From contig JAJFGK010000110.1 in NCBI GenBank assembly GCA_021776195.1, forward strand, positions 1-46,781: a DNA stretch of 46,781 nucleotides, written 5' to 3'. A model generated the notes under the pieces. It was not told the DNA's origin and ran no database searches. It saw only the letters and a list, made by a program, of their open reading frames with translations. Below are positions 35,462-44,787 of the stretch, in pieces. Each line of letters opens with the position of its first letter. The first letter of the stretch is position 1. The translations under genes were made by a program, and so were the position numbers. This DNA comes from Kiloniellaceae bacterium. GTDB lineage: Bacteria; Pseudomonadota; Alphaproteobacteria; Kiloniellales; Kiloniellaceae.

Positions 35462-35540
35462 GGATGGGCCTCCCCTCTTGGATGCCCTAGATAACAAAGA
35501 CCATGAAGAGGGGCAATCGAGGGGGTGTCCGGAGCCGAGG

Positions 35541-36233
35541 TCAGGCAGCGTAAGGACCGGGGGCGCTCTCGACCTGGGCGCCGATGCCCTGCTGGCCGGG
35601 GAGCCAGTCGGCACAGGTGCCCGAATTGATCAGGTAAATGCCGATTCGCGCCAGCTCGGCCAGCCCGGCATCGGAGGCACCGCAGATGGCGTCCGAGGCC
35701 AGCATCAGGCGAAAATCCCGGGCGCTCGCCTCGTAGATCGTCGCCCGGGCCCCGGTCGCGAAGGAAAAACCGCAGAGCACCAGGGTGGAGACATCCATGG
35801 CCCTGAGCATCTCTTCCAGCTTGGTCTTGTGGAAGGCGCCCCAGCGCGGCCGATAGAAGACCTGCTCGTTTGAACCCAGGATCTGAAATCCGCCGGCCAG
35901 CAGTTTTTCCGGATCGAGGCGCTTGGAAGGATCGGGATTGACCTCGTCGATCAGTTCCGAGCCCAGTGAACCCGGCATCAAGAACCGATGGCCTTCGTCC
36001 AGCAAATGACGGCGGCAGGAGTCGGCATTCGAGCCGTCGGCCCGATAGAGCCGAACCGAATGAAAAATCGGGAGATTTGCGTTTCGGAAGGTGGTAACGA
36101 GTCGTCTCAGATTCGAGAGGGTCTTGGGCGGTTGCTTGATCCGGATCGGCGATCCTGGCGCGATGAAGTCCCGCTGCGCTGAAATAGTGAGGAGCGCGGC
36201 TTTGCCTCTCTCCGGTAGACAGTAATCGTCCAT
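35541..36233 (-). CDS. Isochorismatase-fold protein lacking the catalytic triad
   Basis: 230 residues with the cysteine hydrolase (isochorismatase-like) layout: first strand KAALLTISAQRDF, LRRLVTTFRNANLPIFHSVRLYR, VFYRPRWGAFHKTKLEEMLRA, STLVLCGFSFATGARATIYEA and LASDAI. The three catalytic positions are altered. The Asp of D-x-Q is Ser18, the Lys of KPR is Arg128, and the nucleophile Cys of TNVC is Gly161. Hydrolysis by the standard mechanism is therefore unlikely, though the fold seems intact. Start ATG 36231-36233 is the one that gives the family N-terminus (AAGG lies very close); 36317 is also open. It may bind a ligand or protein partner. It ends 79 bases before crcB, in the same direction. 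Confidence 0.8.
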   Translation of the reverse strand: MDDYCLPERGKAALLTISAQRDFIAPGSPIRIKQPPKTLSNLRRLVTTFRNANLPIFHSVRLYRADGSNADSCRRHLLDEGHRFLMPGSLGSELIDEVNPDPSKRLDPEKLLAGGFQILGSNEQVFYRPRWGAFHKTKLEEMLRAMDVSTLVLCGFSFATGARATIYEASARDFRLMLASDAICGASDAGLAELARIGIYLINSGTCADWLPGQQGIGAQVESAPGPYAA

Positions 36234-36354
36234 GCCTTGTTGACCCAATCCCGTTATCCCCAAAAAGCGTGGGGAGAATAGCCTCCTCCTCAGACGATGC
36301 AACGCCCCATTGGACATGGCAGCCTCGCGCCAAGTGCAACACTCTGAACGAGCA

Positions 36355-37650
36355 CTAATCAGTCACCGAGGCAGAACGAATTTTATTCCAGTATTCCAAC
36401 CGCTTACGAATATCGCGCTCGAACCCCCGCTCAACCGGGCGATAGTAACTCTGCCGCCCGAGAGACTCTGGAAAGTAGTCCTGGCCGGAAAATCCCTCGG
36501 GAGTTCCATGGTCGTATTCATAGCCGGCGCCGTAACCGAGGTCGCGCATCAGACCGGTCGGTGCGTTGAGGATATGCGCCGGCGGGGTCAGGGATCCGCT
36601 CTCCCTGGCGCTCTGCAGAGCCGCGCCAAAAGCTTTGTAGGCGGCATTCGATTTCGGCGCGGTGGCCAAGTAGATCACCGCCTGGGCCAGGGCCAGGTCG
36701 CCCTCCGGACTGCCGATCCGCTCGTAGGCCTGCCAGGCGGCCATCGCCTGGACGAGAGCCTGGGGATCGGCCAGGCCAATGTCCTCCGAGGCAAAGCGCA
36801 CCAGTCGCCGGGCGATGTAATGCGGGTCTTCGCCCGCCGTCAGCATGCGGGCCAGCCAATAGAGACTGGCATCGCAGTCCGAGCCGCGCAGCGATTTATG
36901 CAGCGCGCTGATCAGGTTGTAGTGGCCGTCCTGTTTTTTGTCGTAGAGCGGCACGCGCTTTTGCACGGCGCGTCCCAGGGCGGTCACATCCAGGGGCTCG
37001 TCGGGCGACAGGCCGAAGATCTCCTCGACCAGATTCAACAGGTACCGCCCATCGCCGTCGGCCAGGGTGAGCAACCTGGCCCGGGCGTCGGCGGTCAACG
37101 GCAGGTCCCGCCCCTCCAGCGCCTCGGCGCGGCGCAGCAGCTCCGCGAGGGCTCGCTCATCGAGAGATTCCAGCACCAGCACCTGGCAGCGCGACAGGAG
37201 GGCCGCGTTGATCTCGAAGGAGGGATTCTCGGTCGTCGCGCCGACCAGAATGACGGTGCCGTCTTCGACATAGGGCAGGAATCCATCCTGCTGCGCCCGG
37301 TTGAAGCGATGGATCTCGTCGACGAAGAGCAGCGTCCCCTGGCCCATGGCCCGGCGTTCACCGGCCCGGGCAAAGACCTTGCGCAGGTCCGCGACCCCGG
37401 AAAAGACCGCCGACAGCGGCTCGAAGGACAGGTTGGTGCGCTCTGCCAGCAGCCGGGCAATGGTCGTCTTGCCACAGCCCGGCGGACCCCAGAAGATCAA
37501 AGAGGCCAGGCGTTCCTGGTCGACCATTCGGCGCAGCGGCGCGCCGTCGCCCAACACCTGGTCCTGCCCGATCACCTCGTCCAGGCGCTGCGGGCGCAAT
37601 CGGTCGGCGAGCGGTCTGGGGGCTTGAGAATCGAACAGCCCGGCGGCCAT
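36355..37650 (-). CDS. rarA: Replication-associated recombination protein RarA (MgsA) ATPase
   Basis: 431-residue AAA+ clamp-loader-like ATPase acting at stalled replication forks. Opening RPLADRLRPQRLDEVIGQDQVLG, Walker A GPPGCGKT (residues 55-62), Walker B LLFVDEIHRFN (Asp111, Glu112), sensor 1 VILVGATTENPSFEINAALLSR, and the C-terminal tetramerisation part (HYNLISALHKSLRGSD, YDHGTPEGFSGQDYFP). The length is normal. ATG 37648-37650 is 15 bases after the protease gene in the same direction, so probably co-transcribed with it. Confidence 0.95.
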   Translation of the reverse strand: MAAGLFDSQAPRPLADRLRPQRLDEVIGQDQVLGDGAPLRRMVDQERLASLIFWGPPGCGKTTIARLLAERTNLSFEPLSAVFSGVADLRKVFARAGERRAMGQGTLLFVDEIHRFNRAQQDGFLPYVEDGTVILVGATTENPSFEINAALLSRCQVLVLESLDERALAELLRRAEALEGRDLPLTADARARLLTLADGDGRYLLNLVEEIFGLSPDEPLDVTALGRAVQKRVPLYDKKQDGHYNLISALHKSLRGSDCDASLYWLARMLTAGEDPHYIARRLVRFASEDIGLADPQALVQAMAAWQAYERIGSPEGDLALAQAVIYLATAPKSNAAYKAFGAALQSARESGSLTPPAHILNAPTGLMRDLGYGAGYEYDHGTPEGFSGQDYFPESLGRQSYYRPVERGFERDIRKRLEYWNKIRSASVTD

Positions 37651-37665
37651 TGTCGGGTCCCTCGA

Positions 37666-39087
37666 CTAATTCTGCAAAACGACGTTGCGCGCCTTGCCGT
37701 CCCGGGTGAATCCGATGCGCCACTCCCGGGCGCCGGTCCGGGCTTGCAACAGCTCGGCCAACTGCCGCGAGTCGGCCACCACGGTACCGTTCAGGCTATC
37801 GAGGATATCGTTGGCCCGAAAGCCGATCTGATGGGCCGAGGAGCCACGCCGAATGCGGGTGATGATGACCCCGTGCCAACGGCCGTGAAGGTCGAGTTCC
37901 TCCGACAGTGCCGGCGACAGACTGGCGACTTCGGCACCTGACAGAGGGTTCGCACCCTGCAGCAGAAGCGGCGCGCGCGGCGGGTCCTCGGGTGGAACCT
38001 CGAGCGGCAGGACCAGATCCAACATCTCGCCGTCGCGCAGCACCCCCAACTTCGCGCTCTCGCCTGGCAGTCCGGTCGCGGCGCGAAACCGAAGCGCGCC
38101 GATACTGACGACCGGTAGATCGTTGTAGGTCAGCACCACGTCGCGCGCCTGGAGGCCGGCGCGGTCGGCCGGACCCTCCGGATAGATATCGGCGACGATC
38201 ACACCGCCCGGCCGATCGAGACGCAGACCTTCGGCCAGATCGGCGGAGACGGTCTGCCCCGACAGTCCGACCCAGGGGCGCAGCAGGCGGCCGGTCTCGG
38301 CCGCATTGATGACGGTGCGAACCATGTTGGAGGGGATGGCAAAGCCGATACCGATGGACCCGCCGCTGCGCGAGAAGATCGCGGTGTTGATGCCGATGAG
38401 CTTGCCGTCGAGGGTCACCAGGGCGCCACCCGAATTGCCCGGGTTGATCGCCGCGTCGGTCTGGATGAAAAATCCGAAATCCGCCACCTGGAGCTGGGTC
38501 CTGGCCAGGGCCGAAACAATCCCGCTGGTCACCGTCTGCCCAACCCCGAAGGGGTTGCCGAGAGCCAACACGACGTCGCCGACCTCGACCCGATCGGAGT
38601 TCTTCAGCTCCAAACTTGGCAAGACCGCGCCATCGGTGTCGATGGAAAGCACCGCGAGATCCGTGGCCTCGTCCGAGAACATCACCTCGGCGGCGAACTC
38701 GCGGCGGTCTGCCAGCACCACGCGGATTTCGCTCGACCCCTCGATGACGTGATGGTTGGTCACGATCATGCCGGCGGGATCGACGATGACGCCCGAGCCC
38801 AGGGAGGATTCCATGCGCTCGCGCTGTTGCCCACCGAAGTTCTTGCCGAAGAAGCGGTTGAAGAAGGGGTCGTCGAACAGCCCGGAAAAGGGCGAGCGCC
38901 GGACGACGCGGCGCTTGGAAAAGACATTGACCACGGCCGGGGCCGCCTGCTTGACCACCGGGGCGAAGGACAGCATGACCTCGGCCTGGGACTCGGGGAC
39001 CTTGCGCTCCTGGGCCAAAACCTGCCCGCCCGGGGACCACAGCAGAAAGATCGCGGCGAGGGCAAGCCAGGCTATCGAAGGTTTCAT
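37666..39087 (-). CDS. degQ: Periplasmic serine protease, DegQ/HtrA family
   Basis: 473 residues. Signal peptide (PSIAWLALAAIFLLWSPGG, cut near VLAQ), trypsin-like domain with triad His113 (TNHHVIEG), Asp143 (ATDLAVLSID) and Ser219 (NPGNSGGAL), an LA-loop region rich in Phe (FSGLFDDPFFNRFFG), and two PDZ domains (about 270-360 and 385-470, the first beginning near AEGLRLDRPGGVIVADIYPEG). It degrades or refolds damaged envelope proteins. ATG 39085-39087 has AGGGAG upstream; a longer frame to 39258 runs through a tandem repeat and the ribosomal terminator, so it is rejected. DegP and MucD are alternative names for this group. Confidence 0.92.
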   Translation of the reverse strand: MKPSIAWLALAAIFLLWSPGGQVLAQERKVPESQAEVMLSFAPVVKQAAPAVVNVFSKRRVVRRSPFSGLFDDPFFNRFFGKNFGGQQRERMESSLGSGVIVDPAGMIVTNHHVIEGSSEIRVVLADRREFAAEVMFSDEATDLAVLSIDTDGAVLPSLELKNSDRVEVGDVVLALGNPFGVGQTVTSGIVSALARTQLQVADFGFFIQTDAAINPGNSGGALVTLDGKLIGINTAIFSRSGGSIGIGFAIPSNMVRTVINAAETGRLLRPWVGLSGQTVSADLAEGLRLDRPGGVIVADIYPEGPADRAGLQARDVVLTYNDLPVVSIGALRFRAATGLPGESAKLGVLRDGEMLDLVLPLEVPPEDPPRAPLLLQGANPLSGAEVASLSPALSEELDLHGRWHGVIITRIRRGSSAHQIGFRANDILDSLNGTVVADSRQLAELLQARTGAREWRIGFTRDGKARNVVLQN

Positions 39088-39107
39088 CAACGGCGACTCC
39101 CTATCTT

Positions 39108-39152
39108 TTGTTGCTGGATCTCTTGTAGCTGGATCTCTTGTAGCCGGGACTC
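39108..39152. repeat. Three tandem 15-bp repeats upstream of degQ
   Basis: Units start TTGTTGCTGGATCTC (39108), TTGTAGCTGGATCTC (39123) and TTGTAGCCGGGACTC (39138), differing from one another at a few bases. They lie 21-65 bases before the protease ATG, in its promoter or leader. They could be stacked binding sites or a slippage-prone tract. Confidence 0.75.
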
Positions 39153-39169
39153 TACCCCCCTCGAACGAC

Positions 39170-39197
39170 AAAAGGCAGCCTTTCGGGGCTGCCTTTT
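39170..39197 (-). terminator. Intrinsic terminator after rplQ
   Basis: Perfect 11-bp stem AAAAGGCAGCC / GGCTGCCTTTT with a 6-base loop. Read on the minus strand the stem ends in TTTT, then GTCGTT. It lies about 40-65 bases past the rplQ stop and closes the long ribosomal operon. The flanking A/T arms make it potentially active in both directions. Confidence 0.9.
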
Positions 39198-39235
39198 GCA
39201 AATGATTGGGCACCTTGCACCCAGACGACCGCGAC

Positions 39236-39658
39236 TTATTCCTCGACCGCTTCGTCATCCTGGTCCTGGGTCGGGCCGCTGTCCTGACCCTTGGCGTCCG
39301 GGTTGCGGTCGACCAGTTCGATAATCGCCATGGGCGCCATATCGCCGTAGCGGTTCCCCGCCTTCAGCACCCGCGTGTAGCCGCCGGGACGATCCTTGTA
39401 GCGCTCCGCCAGTTCACCGAACAGCTTGCTGAGGATCGACCGGTCGTGCAAACGCGACATGGCCTGGCGCCGCGCATGCAGGTCGCCGCGCTTGCCCAGT
39501 GTAATCATGCGCTCGACGTAGGCCCGCAGATCCTTGGCCTTCGGCAGCGTGGTCTTGATCTGCTCGTGCTTCAAAAGCGCGACGGTCATGTTGCCGAACA
39601 TCGCCTTGCGGTGGGAACTGGTCCGGTTTAGCCGCCGTCCCTTGTGGCCATGGCGCAT
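39236..39658 (-). CDS. rplQ: 50S ribosomal protein L17
   Basis: 140 residues. Core [38 protein letters not shown] and [20 protein letters not shown] are typical of L17, which sits near the peptide exit tunnel. There is an acidic tail of about 25 residues (ending DQDDEAVEE). AGGAGG lies just upstream of ATG 39656-39658. Last gene of the operon, 152 bases after rpoA; that gap holds GC-rich hairpins but no gene. Confidence 0.97.
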   Translation of the reverse strand: MRHGHKGRRLNRTSSHRKAMFGNMTVALLKHEQIKTTLPKAKDLRAYVERMITLGKRGDLHARRQAMSRLHDRSILSKLFGELAERYKDRPGGYTRVLKAGNRYGDMAPMAIIELVDRNPDAKGQDSGPTQDQDDEAVEE

Positions 39659-39810
39659 ATCAATCCTCCTCGATCACTGGGCCTCGCTTAGGAGACCGTC
39701 TGCGGTTCCCGGCGCCGGATTTGCGTTTTCGCCAAACCTGTACGCCTGGGGTGGGGCACCCTGCCCCTCGGATGATGCGGCCGTGCCGCCCGTCCGTATT
39801 TCACTGGACC

Positions 39811-40827
39811 CTAAAAGGGCTCTTCCAGCCGCTTGGCCAGCTCTTCGATGTTCTCGGGCGGCCAGCTGGGGATTTCCATACCCAGGTGCAGCCCCATGGT
39901 CGAGAGCACTTCCTTGATTTCATTCAAGGACTTACGGCCGAAGTTCGGCGTGCGCAGCATTTCCGCCTCGGACTTCTGAACCAGATCGCCGATGTAGACG
40001 ATGTTGTCGTTCTTCAAGCAGTTGGCCGACCGCACCGACAGCTCCAGCTCGTCGACCTTGCGCAACAGGTTCTTGTTGAACGGCGGCTCGGCGTGGGATT
40101 CCTCGAGCTGGCGCAGTTGCGGCTCTTCGAAATTGATGAACAGCTGCAACTGGTCCTGCAGGATCCGCGCCGCCAGGGCGACCGAATCTTCCGGCGTGAC
40201 GGCGCCGTTGGTCCAGATTTCCATGGTCAGCTTGTCGTAGTCCGTGACCTGGCCGACACGTGTGTTGTCGACGTGATAGGAGACCTTGCGCACCGGCGAG
40301 AAAATCGAGTCGACCGGGATCAAACCGATCGGCGCGTCCTCGGGCCGGTTCTGCGTCGCAGGCACATAACCCTTGCCGGCATTGACCGTAAGCTCCATGT
40401 CGACCCGCGCCCCGTCGTCCAGGGTGCAAAGCACCAGACCGGGATTCATGATCTCGATGTCGTGGCCGGTTTCGATCTGGCCGGCGGTTACCTCGCCCGG
40501 TCCCTCGGCGCGCAGCCGCATCCGTTTCGGCCCTTCGCCGCCCATGCGCAACGCGATCATCTTCACGTTCAAGACGACGTCGGTGACGTCCTCGCGCACA
40601 CCCGGGATCGACGAAAACTCATGCAACACGCCATCGATCTGGATCGAGGTGACGGCCGCACCCTGCAAGGATGACAGCAAGACCCGCCGCAAGGCATTGC
40701 CGAGCGTCAGGCCAAAGCCCCGCTCCAGGGGTTCCGCAACAACCTTGGCACCCCGGTCGGGATCCTGCCCCGACTGGATGTCCAACTTGTTGGGCTTGAT
40801 CATTTCAGTCCAGTTCTTTTGCAACAC
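39811..40827 (-). CDS. rpoA: DNA-directed RNA polymerase alpha subunit
   Basis: 338 residues. N-terminal assembly domain ([51 protein letters not shown] with a leading V-T) and C-terminal DNA- and activator-binding domain ([53 protein letters not shown], split by short variable stretches). GTG 40825-40827 is the start. Normal alphaproteobacterial length and place between rpsK and rplQ. Confidence 0.97.
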   Translation of the reverse strand: MLQKNWTEMIKPNKLDIQSGQDPDRGAKVVAEPLERGFGLTLGNALRRVLLSSLQGAAVTSIQIDGVLHEFSSIPGVREDVTDVVLNVKMIALRMGGEGPKRMRLRAEGPGEVTAGQIETGHDIEIMNPGLVLCTLDDGARVDMELTVNAGKGYVPATQNRPEDAPIGLIPVDSIFSPVRKVSYHVDNTRVGQVTDYDKLTMEIWTNGAVTPEDSVALAARILQDQLQLFINFEEPQLRQLEESHAEPPFNKNLLRKVDELELSVRSANCLKNDNIVYIGDLVQKSEAEMLRTPNFGRKSLNEIKEVLSTMGLHLGMEIPSWPPENIEELAKRLEEPF

Positions 40828-41014
40828 GACTGCGTCCTTACCCTGAAAATTTCACTCGGTTATTTCTCGAACCAACATCTGGCTCACGAAGGCCACGTTA
40901 TCCCCGTCCTCGTCCCGCCGGCCCTCTGAAGGGGCATTCCATTTGCGGAAGCCGCCGGCGACAGGAAACGATCTGTCTTGGCGGTTGAACCGGGCCGTGA
41001 CCCAAATAGTTGAC

Positions 41015-41404
41015 CTAAACGCGCCGCCGTTTCGGCGGACGGCACCCGTTGTGCGGGATCGGGGTCACGTCGCGAATCGCGGTGATCGTGAACCCGGTCG
41101 CCTGAAGCGCACGCAGCGCCGATTCCCGGCCCGACCCGGGGCCTCGAACCAGCACCTCCAAGGTCTTCACGCCATGTTCCTGTGCCTTCTTGCCGGCATC
41201 TTCTCCGGCGAGCTGGGCAGCGTAGGGGGTCGACTTGCGCGATCCCTTGAATCCTTGTGCCCCGGCGGATGACCAGGAGATCGTGTTGCCCTGCACGTCG
41301 GTGATGGTCACCATCGTGTTGTTGAAGGTGGCGCTGATGTGCGCAATGCCAGACGTGATGTTCTTGCGTTCACGACGCCGGAGGCGCGCTTGTGGCTTAG
41401 CCAT
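41015..41404 (-). CDS. rpsK: 30S ribosomal protein S11
   Basis: 129 residues: [58 protein letters not shown] and the C-terminal [18 protein letters not shown], all typical of S11, which lies in the 30S platform. It starts 22 bases after rpsM. The 187 bases between it and rpoA carry no rpsD, as is usual in alphaproteobacteria. Confidence 0.97.
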   Translation of the reverse strand: MAKPQARLRRRERKNITSGIAHISATFNNTMVTITDVQGNTISWSSAGAQGFKGSRKSTPYAAQLAGEDAGKKAQEHGVKTLEVLVRGPGSGRESALRALQATGFTITAIRDVTPIPHNGCRPPKRRRV

Positions 41405-41426
41405 GACCTGATCTTTCGATTAGAGT

Positions 41427-41804
41427 TTATTTCGCCGCTTTCTTCCGGCCCGCCACGGTCCGCTTGGGACCTTTGCGAGTCCGCGCGTTGCATCGGGTCC
41501 GCTGACCGCGAACCGGCAGAGCCTTGCGGTGCCGCAGGCCACGGTAACAGCCGAGATCCATCAGGCGCTTGATATTCATGGCCACTTCGCGGCGCAGATC
41601 GCCTTCGACGATGTAGCCGCGGTCGATGGTTTCTCGGATCCGCACCACCTCGTCGTCGGTCAGTTCGTTCACCCGGCGCTCACGCGGAATGCCGTTTGTC
41701 GTACAGATTTCGACCGCTTTGGTTCGGCCGATACCGTGGATCGCGGTCAGCGCGATCTCCACGCGCTTTCCGGTTGGGATATTTACGCCAGCAATACGAG
41801 CCAC
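41427..41804 (-). CDS. rpsM: 30S ribosomal protein S13
   Basis: 125 residues: [57 protein letters not shown] and the basic tail [17 protein letters not shown] that contacts tRNA in the head of the small subunit. The start is GTG 41802-41804 with GAGGAG nine bases upstream. A stable hairpin lies in the 123-base gap after adk. Confidence 0.97.
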   Translation of the reverse strand: MARIAGVNIPTGKRVEIALTAIHGIGRTKAVEICTTNGIPRERRVNELTDDEVVRIRETIDRGYIVEGDLRREVAMNIKRLMDLGCYRGLRHRKALPVRGQRTRCNARTRKGPKRTVAGRKKAAK

Positions 41805-41824
41805 GTCGTGAACTCCTCAAAGTC

Positions 41825-41842
41825 CTCGGGGAGATCCCCGAG
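41825..41842 (-). other. Stable hairpin in the rpsM leader
   Basis: Perfect 8-bp arms CTCGGGGA / TCCCCGAG around two bases, 21-38 bases upstream of the rpsM GTG. No T-run follows on the minus strand, so it is not a terminator for adk. It could shape translation of rpsM; the alpha operon leader is the S4 control site in E. coli. Confidence 0.5.
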
Positions 41843-41927
41843 ATCGGTCTTTTTATGAAGACGAGCAAAAGCGCCCGGTCGCCTAGCGGCCCGGAGCGGG
41901 CGGATTATAGGGTTCGGGAATGTCAAG

Positions 41928-42584
41928 TCAACCGCCCACCGCACTCAAAACCGAATCAATTTGGCGCGTCACCTCATCGATATCGGCCATACCGTCCACT
42001 TGCTTCAGCAGCCCCTTGTCCCGGAAATAAGGCAGGATCGGCCGGGTCTGTCCGTGATAGGCCTCGAGCCGGGAGCGGACAGTCGCCTCGTTGTCATCGT
42101 CTCTGCGTTTGAAGGTCGTTCCGCCACAGTTGTCGCAGGTATCTGCCTTCTTGGGCTTCTGGAAACGGTCGTGATAGCCGGCACCGCAGGTCGCACAGGA
42201 ATAGCGCCCCGTGATCCGCTCCACCAGGGCCTCCTCGTCGACCGCCAGTTCGATGACGACGTCGAGGGAAAGTCCCTTTTGATCCAGCATGGCATCCAAC
42301 GCCTCGGCCTGACCCTTGGTGCGGGGAAACCCATCGAGGATGAAGCCCTTGGCACAGTCGGGCTCGTCGATGCGTTGCGAAATCATGTCGATCATCAGGT
42401 CGTCGGGCGCCAACTGCCCCTTGTCCATGATCTCCTTGGCCTGCTGGCCCAGCGCACTGCCGGAACCGGCCAGGGCGCGCAACATGTCGCCGGTCGAGAG
42501 CTGAACCAGGCTGTATTTGTCCTCGGTCCGCTTGGCTTGCGTGCCCTTCCCAGCGCCAGGCGGCCCCAAGATAATGATATTCAT
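41928..42584 (-). CDS. adk: Adenylate kinase with zinc-type LID
   Basis: 218 residues: P-loop MNIIILGPPGAGKGTQAKR, LSTGDMLRALAGSGSALG, FILDGFPRTKGQAEALDAML and a long LID. The LID carries four cysteines as C130-x2-C133 and C150-x2-C153 (YSCATCGAGYHDRF, DTCDNCGG), so it probably binds Zn2+. It interconverts ATP, ADP and AMP. ATG 42582-42584 overlaps the secY stop (ATGA). Its place in the ribosomal operon is common in this class. Confidence 0.96.
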   Translation of the reverse strand: MNIIILGPPGAGKGTQAKRTEDKYSLVQLSTGDMLRALAGSGSALGQQAKEIMDKGQLAPDDLMIDMISQRIDEPDCAKGFILDGFPRTKGQAEALDAMLDQKGLSLDVVIELAVDEEALVERITGRYSCATCGAGYHDRFQKPKKADTCDNCGGTTFKRRDDDNEATVRSRLEAYHGQTRPILPYFRDKGLLKQVDGMADIDEVTRQIDSVLSAVGG

Positions 42585-43927
42585 CGCTTTCGGCCTTTCA
42601 GCCGCGACTTCTTGATCAGCCCCTCGTATTGATGCGCCAACAGATGGGAATGGACCTGCCCCACCGTGTCCATGGTCACTGAGACCACGATGAGAAGCGA
42701 CGTGCCACCGAAGTAGAAGGGCACATTGGCCTTGGAAATGAGGAGTTCCGGCAGCAGGCAGACCGCACCGAGGTAAATCGCGCCGATCGTCGTCAAGCGC
42801 ATTTGGATAAAGTAGAGATAGTCCCCGGTGTTCTTGCCCGGCCGGATACCGGGCACGAAGCCGCCGTTCTTCTTCAAATTCTCCGCCGTATCGTGCGGAT
42901 TGAAGACAACCCCGGTGTAGAAATAGGCAAAGAACACGATCATCGAGAGATAGACCAGCAGATAGGCCGGCTGACCGCGTCCCAGATAGGCAGTGACCCA
43001 GGTCAGCCATTCGGGGCCGCCGCTCGCCGAGAAGCCGGCCACCGTCAGGGGCATGAGCAGCAGGGAAGACGCAAAGATCGGCGGAATCACGCCCGCCGAG
43101 TTCAACTTCATCGGCAAGTGGCTCGATTCGCCGCCGAAGACCTTGTTGCCGACCTGTCGCTTTGGATAGTTCACCACGATACGGCGCTGCGCCCGCTCGA
43201 CGTAGACGATCAGCGTGATCACGCCGACTGCCATCAGCAGCAGGAAAAGCAGGAAAATCAGCGACATCTGGTTGGTGCGGGTCAGCTCGAAGACCTCGGC
43301 CAGGGCGAGCGGCAGATTGGCGACAATGCCGGAAAAGATGATCAGCGAGATCCCGTTGCCGACGCCGCGTTGGGTGATCTGTTCGCCCAGCCACATCAGG
43401 AACAAGGTGCCGCCGGTCAGGGTCACCACGGTGGTGAATCGGAAGTACCAGCCGGGATTGAGAACCGCCGTCGCGCCCTGCCCGGTCTGCATGGACTCCA
43501 GGCCCACCGAGATGCCGTAGGCCTGAACCGTGGCCAGCAGGACCGTGCCGTAGCGCGTGTACTGATTGATCTTCTTTCGGCCGGGCTCGCCTTCCTTCTT
43601 CAACTGCTCGAGCTGCGGCGACACCGAGGTCAGCAGCTGCATGATAATCGCCGCCGAAATGTAGGGCATGATGTTCAGGGCGAAGATCGTCATACGACCC
43701 AGAGCACCGCCCGCGAAGACATTGAACATGCCGAGAACGCCGCCGGAAAGCTGGCCGAAAATCTGTTCGATCGTGTTCGGATCGATACCTGGAACCGGAA
43801 TGTAGGTCCCCAGCCGGTACACCACCAGGGCGGCCAGCGTGAACCAGATTCGTTGCTTCAGCTCCGGCGCCTTACCAATGGCACCAAAGTTGAAGTTCGC
43901 GGCTAGTTGCTCGGCGGCTGAAGCCAT
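42581..43927 (-). CDS. secY: Preprotein translocase subunit SecY
   Basis: 448 residues with ten membrane helices, the protein-conducting channel of the Sec system. Segments include GTYIPVPGIDPNTIEQI, FALNIMPYISAAIIMQLLTS, GEPGRKKINQYTRYGT, the cytosolic loop RRIVVNYPKRQVGNKVFGGE and LPMKLNSAGVIPPIFASSLL. The C-terminus KSRLKGRKR is basic. It follows rplO by 15 bases and overlaps adk. Confidence 0.97.
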   Translation of the reverse strand: MASAAEQLAANFNFGAIGKAPELKQRIWFTLAALVVYRLGTYIPVPGIDPNTIEQIFGQLSGGVLGMFNVFAGGALGRMTIFALNIMPYISAAIIMQLLTSVSPQLEQLKKEGEPGRKKINQYTRYGTVLLATVQAYGISVGLESMQTGQGATAVLNPGWYFRFTTVVTLTGGTLFLMWLGEQITQRGVGNGISLIIFSGIVANLPLALAEVFELTRTNQMSLIFLLFLLLMAVGVITLIVYVERAQRRIVVNYPKRQVGNKVFGGESSHLPMKLNSAGVIPPIFASSLLLMPLTVAGFSASGGPEWLTWVTAYLGRGQPAYLLVYLSMIVFFAYFYTGVVFNPHDTAENLKKNGGFVPGIRPGKNTGDYLYFIQMRLTTIGAIYLGAVCLLPELLISKANVPFYFGGTSLLIVVSVTMDTVGQVHSHLLAHQYEGLIKKSRLKGRKR

Positions 43928-43942
43928 CGAGGCCCCTCTTTC

Positions 43943-44476
43943 CTAGCCCGCCTCGGGCTGTGCTTCCGCGCCAGGCTTGGCCGCACGCTTGCCGGCGGTC
44001 TTGCCTTCGGGTTTGACCGGCGCAATGACGGTAACGCTGCCGCCGGCGCCCTCGATGGCGGCAATCGCCGCCTTGGACGCACCGGCCACGGTGATTTCTA
44101 CTTTGGTCTTGATCTCGCCCTTTGCAAGCAGCCGAATGCCGTCGCGCGAAGATTTGAACAGGCCCGCCGCCACAAGAGCCGCGGCGTCGACCGGCTTGGA
44201 GGCATCGACCTTGCCGGCGTCGATGGCCTGCTGCAGCCGGCCAAGGTTCACCTCCTTGAAGGTCTTGGCGAAGATATTGTTGAAACCGCGCTTGGGCAGC
44301 CGGCGATAGAGCGGCATCTGGCCACCCTCAAAGCCTTTGATGCTCACACCGCTGCGCGACTTCTGGCCTTTCATGCCCTTGCCGGCGGTCTTGCCGGTTC
44401 CAGAGCCCGGCCCACGGCCCACGCGCTTGCGCGCCTGGCGGGCACCCTTGTTGTCTGAAAGCTCATTAAGTCGCAT
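43943..44476 (-). CDS. rplO: 50S ribosomal protein L15
   Basis: 177 residues: [40 protein letters not shown] and [20 protein letters not shown] are the L15 N-terminus that winds into the 50S subunit. An extra Ala/Lys/Pro-rich C-terminal tail of about 25 residues follows the conserved domain. ATG 44474-44476 begins the family sequence; a start five codons earlier is unlikely. Confidence 0.97.
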   Translation of the reverse strand: MRLNELSDNKGARQARKRVGRGPGSGTGKTAGKGMKGQKSRSGVSIKGFEGGQMPLYRRLPKRGFNNIFAKTFKEVNLGRLQQAIDAGKVDASKPVDAAALVAAGLFKSSRDGIRLLAKGEIKTKVEITVAGASKAAIAAIEGAGGSVTVIAPVKPEGKTAGKRAAKPGAEAQPEAG

Positions 44477-44590
44477 GGAATTCGTCCTCACCTATCAACC
44501 CGGCCTCACGCTGCCGGCGAAGCGGTCTTGTTCGCCAGGAGCCGGGCCAACCTGATACAGATCACCCCGCCCGCCGGCCCGGCCCCGGTC

Positions 44591-44782
44591 TCAGGCCTCG
44601 TCGACACGCACCAGATGGTGGACCTTGTTAATCATACCGCGCACCGATGGCGTGTCTTCCAAATCACGGGTGCGATGCATCTTGTTCAAGCCCAACCCCA
44701 CCAGGGTCGCGCGCTGATCCTTGGGGCGGCCAATGGGACTGCTGATTTGCGTCACCCGAACCGTTTTCTTCTTGTCAGCCAT
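44591..44782 (-). CDS. rpmD: 50S ribosomal protein L30
   Basis: 63 residues, full length: [39 protein letters not shown] and [12 protein letters not shown]. It starts 5 bases after rpsE. The 114 bases before rplO hold GC-rich hairpin sequence but no gene. Confidence 0.97.
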   Translation of the reverse strand: MADKKKTVRVTQISSPIGRPKDQRATLVGLGLNKMHRTRDLEDTPSVRGMINKVHHLVRVDEA

Positions 44783-44787
44783 GGATC

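Noticed and set aside
35462..35540. Fluoride riboswitch ahead of crcB
   Set aside because: No match to the conserved riboswitch core or its pseudoknot arms was seen in the short gap.
39088..39258. Upstream extension of the DegQ frame with a pentapeptide repeat
   Set aside because: The signal peptide and ribosome-binding site fix the start at 39087; the extension crosses the ribosomal terminator.
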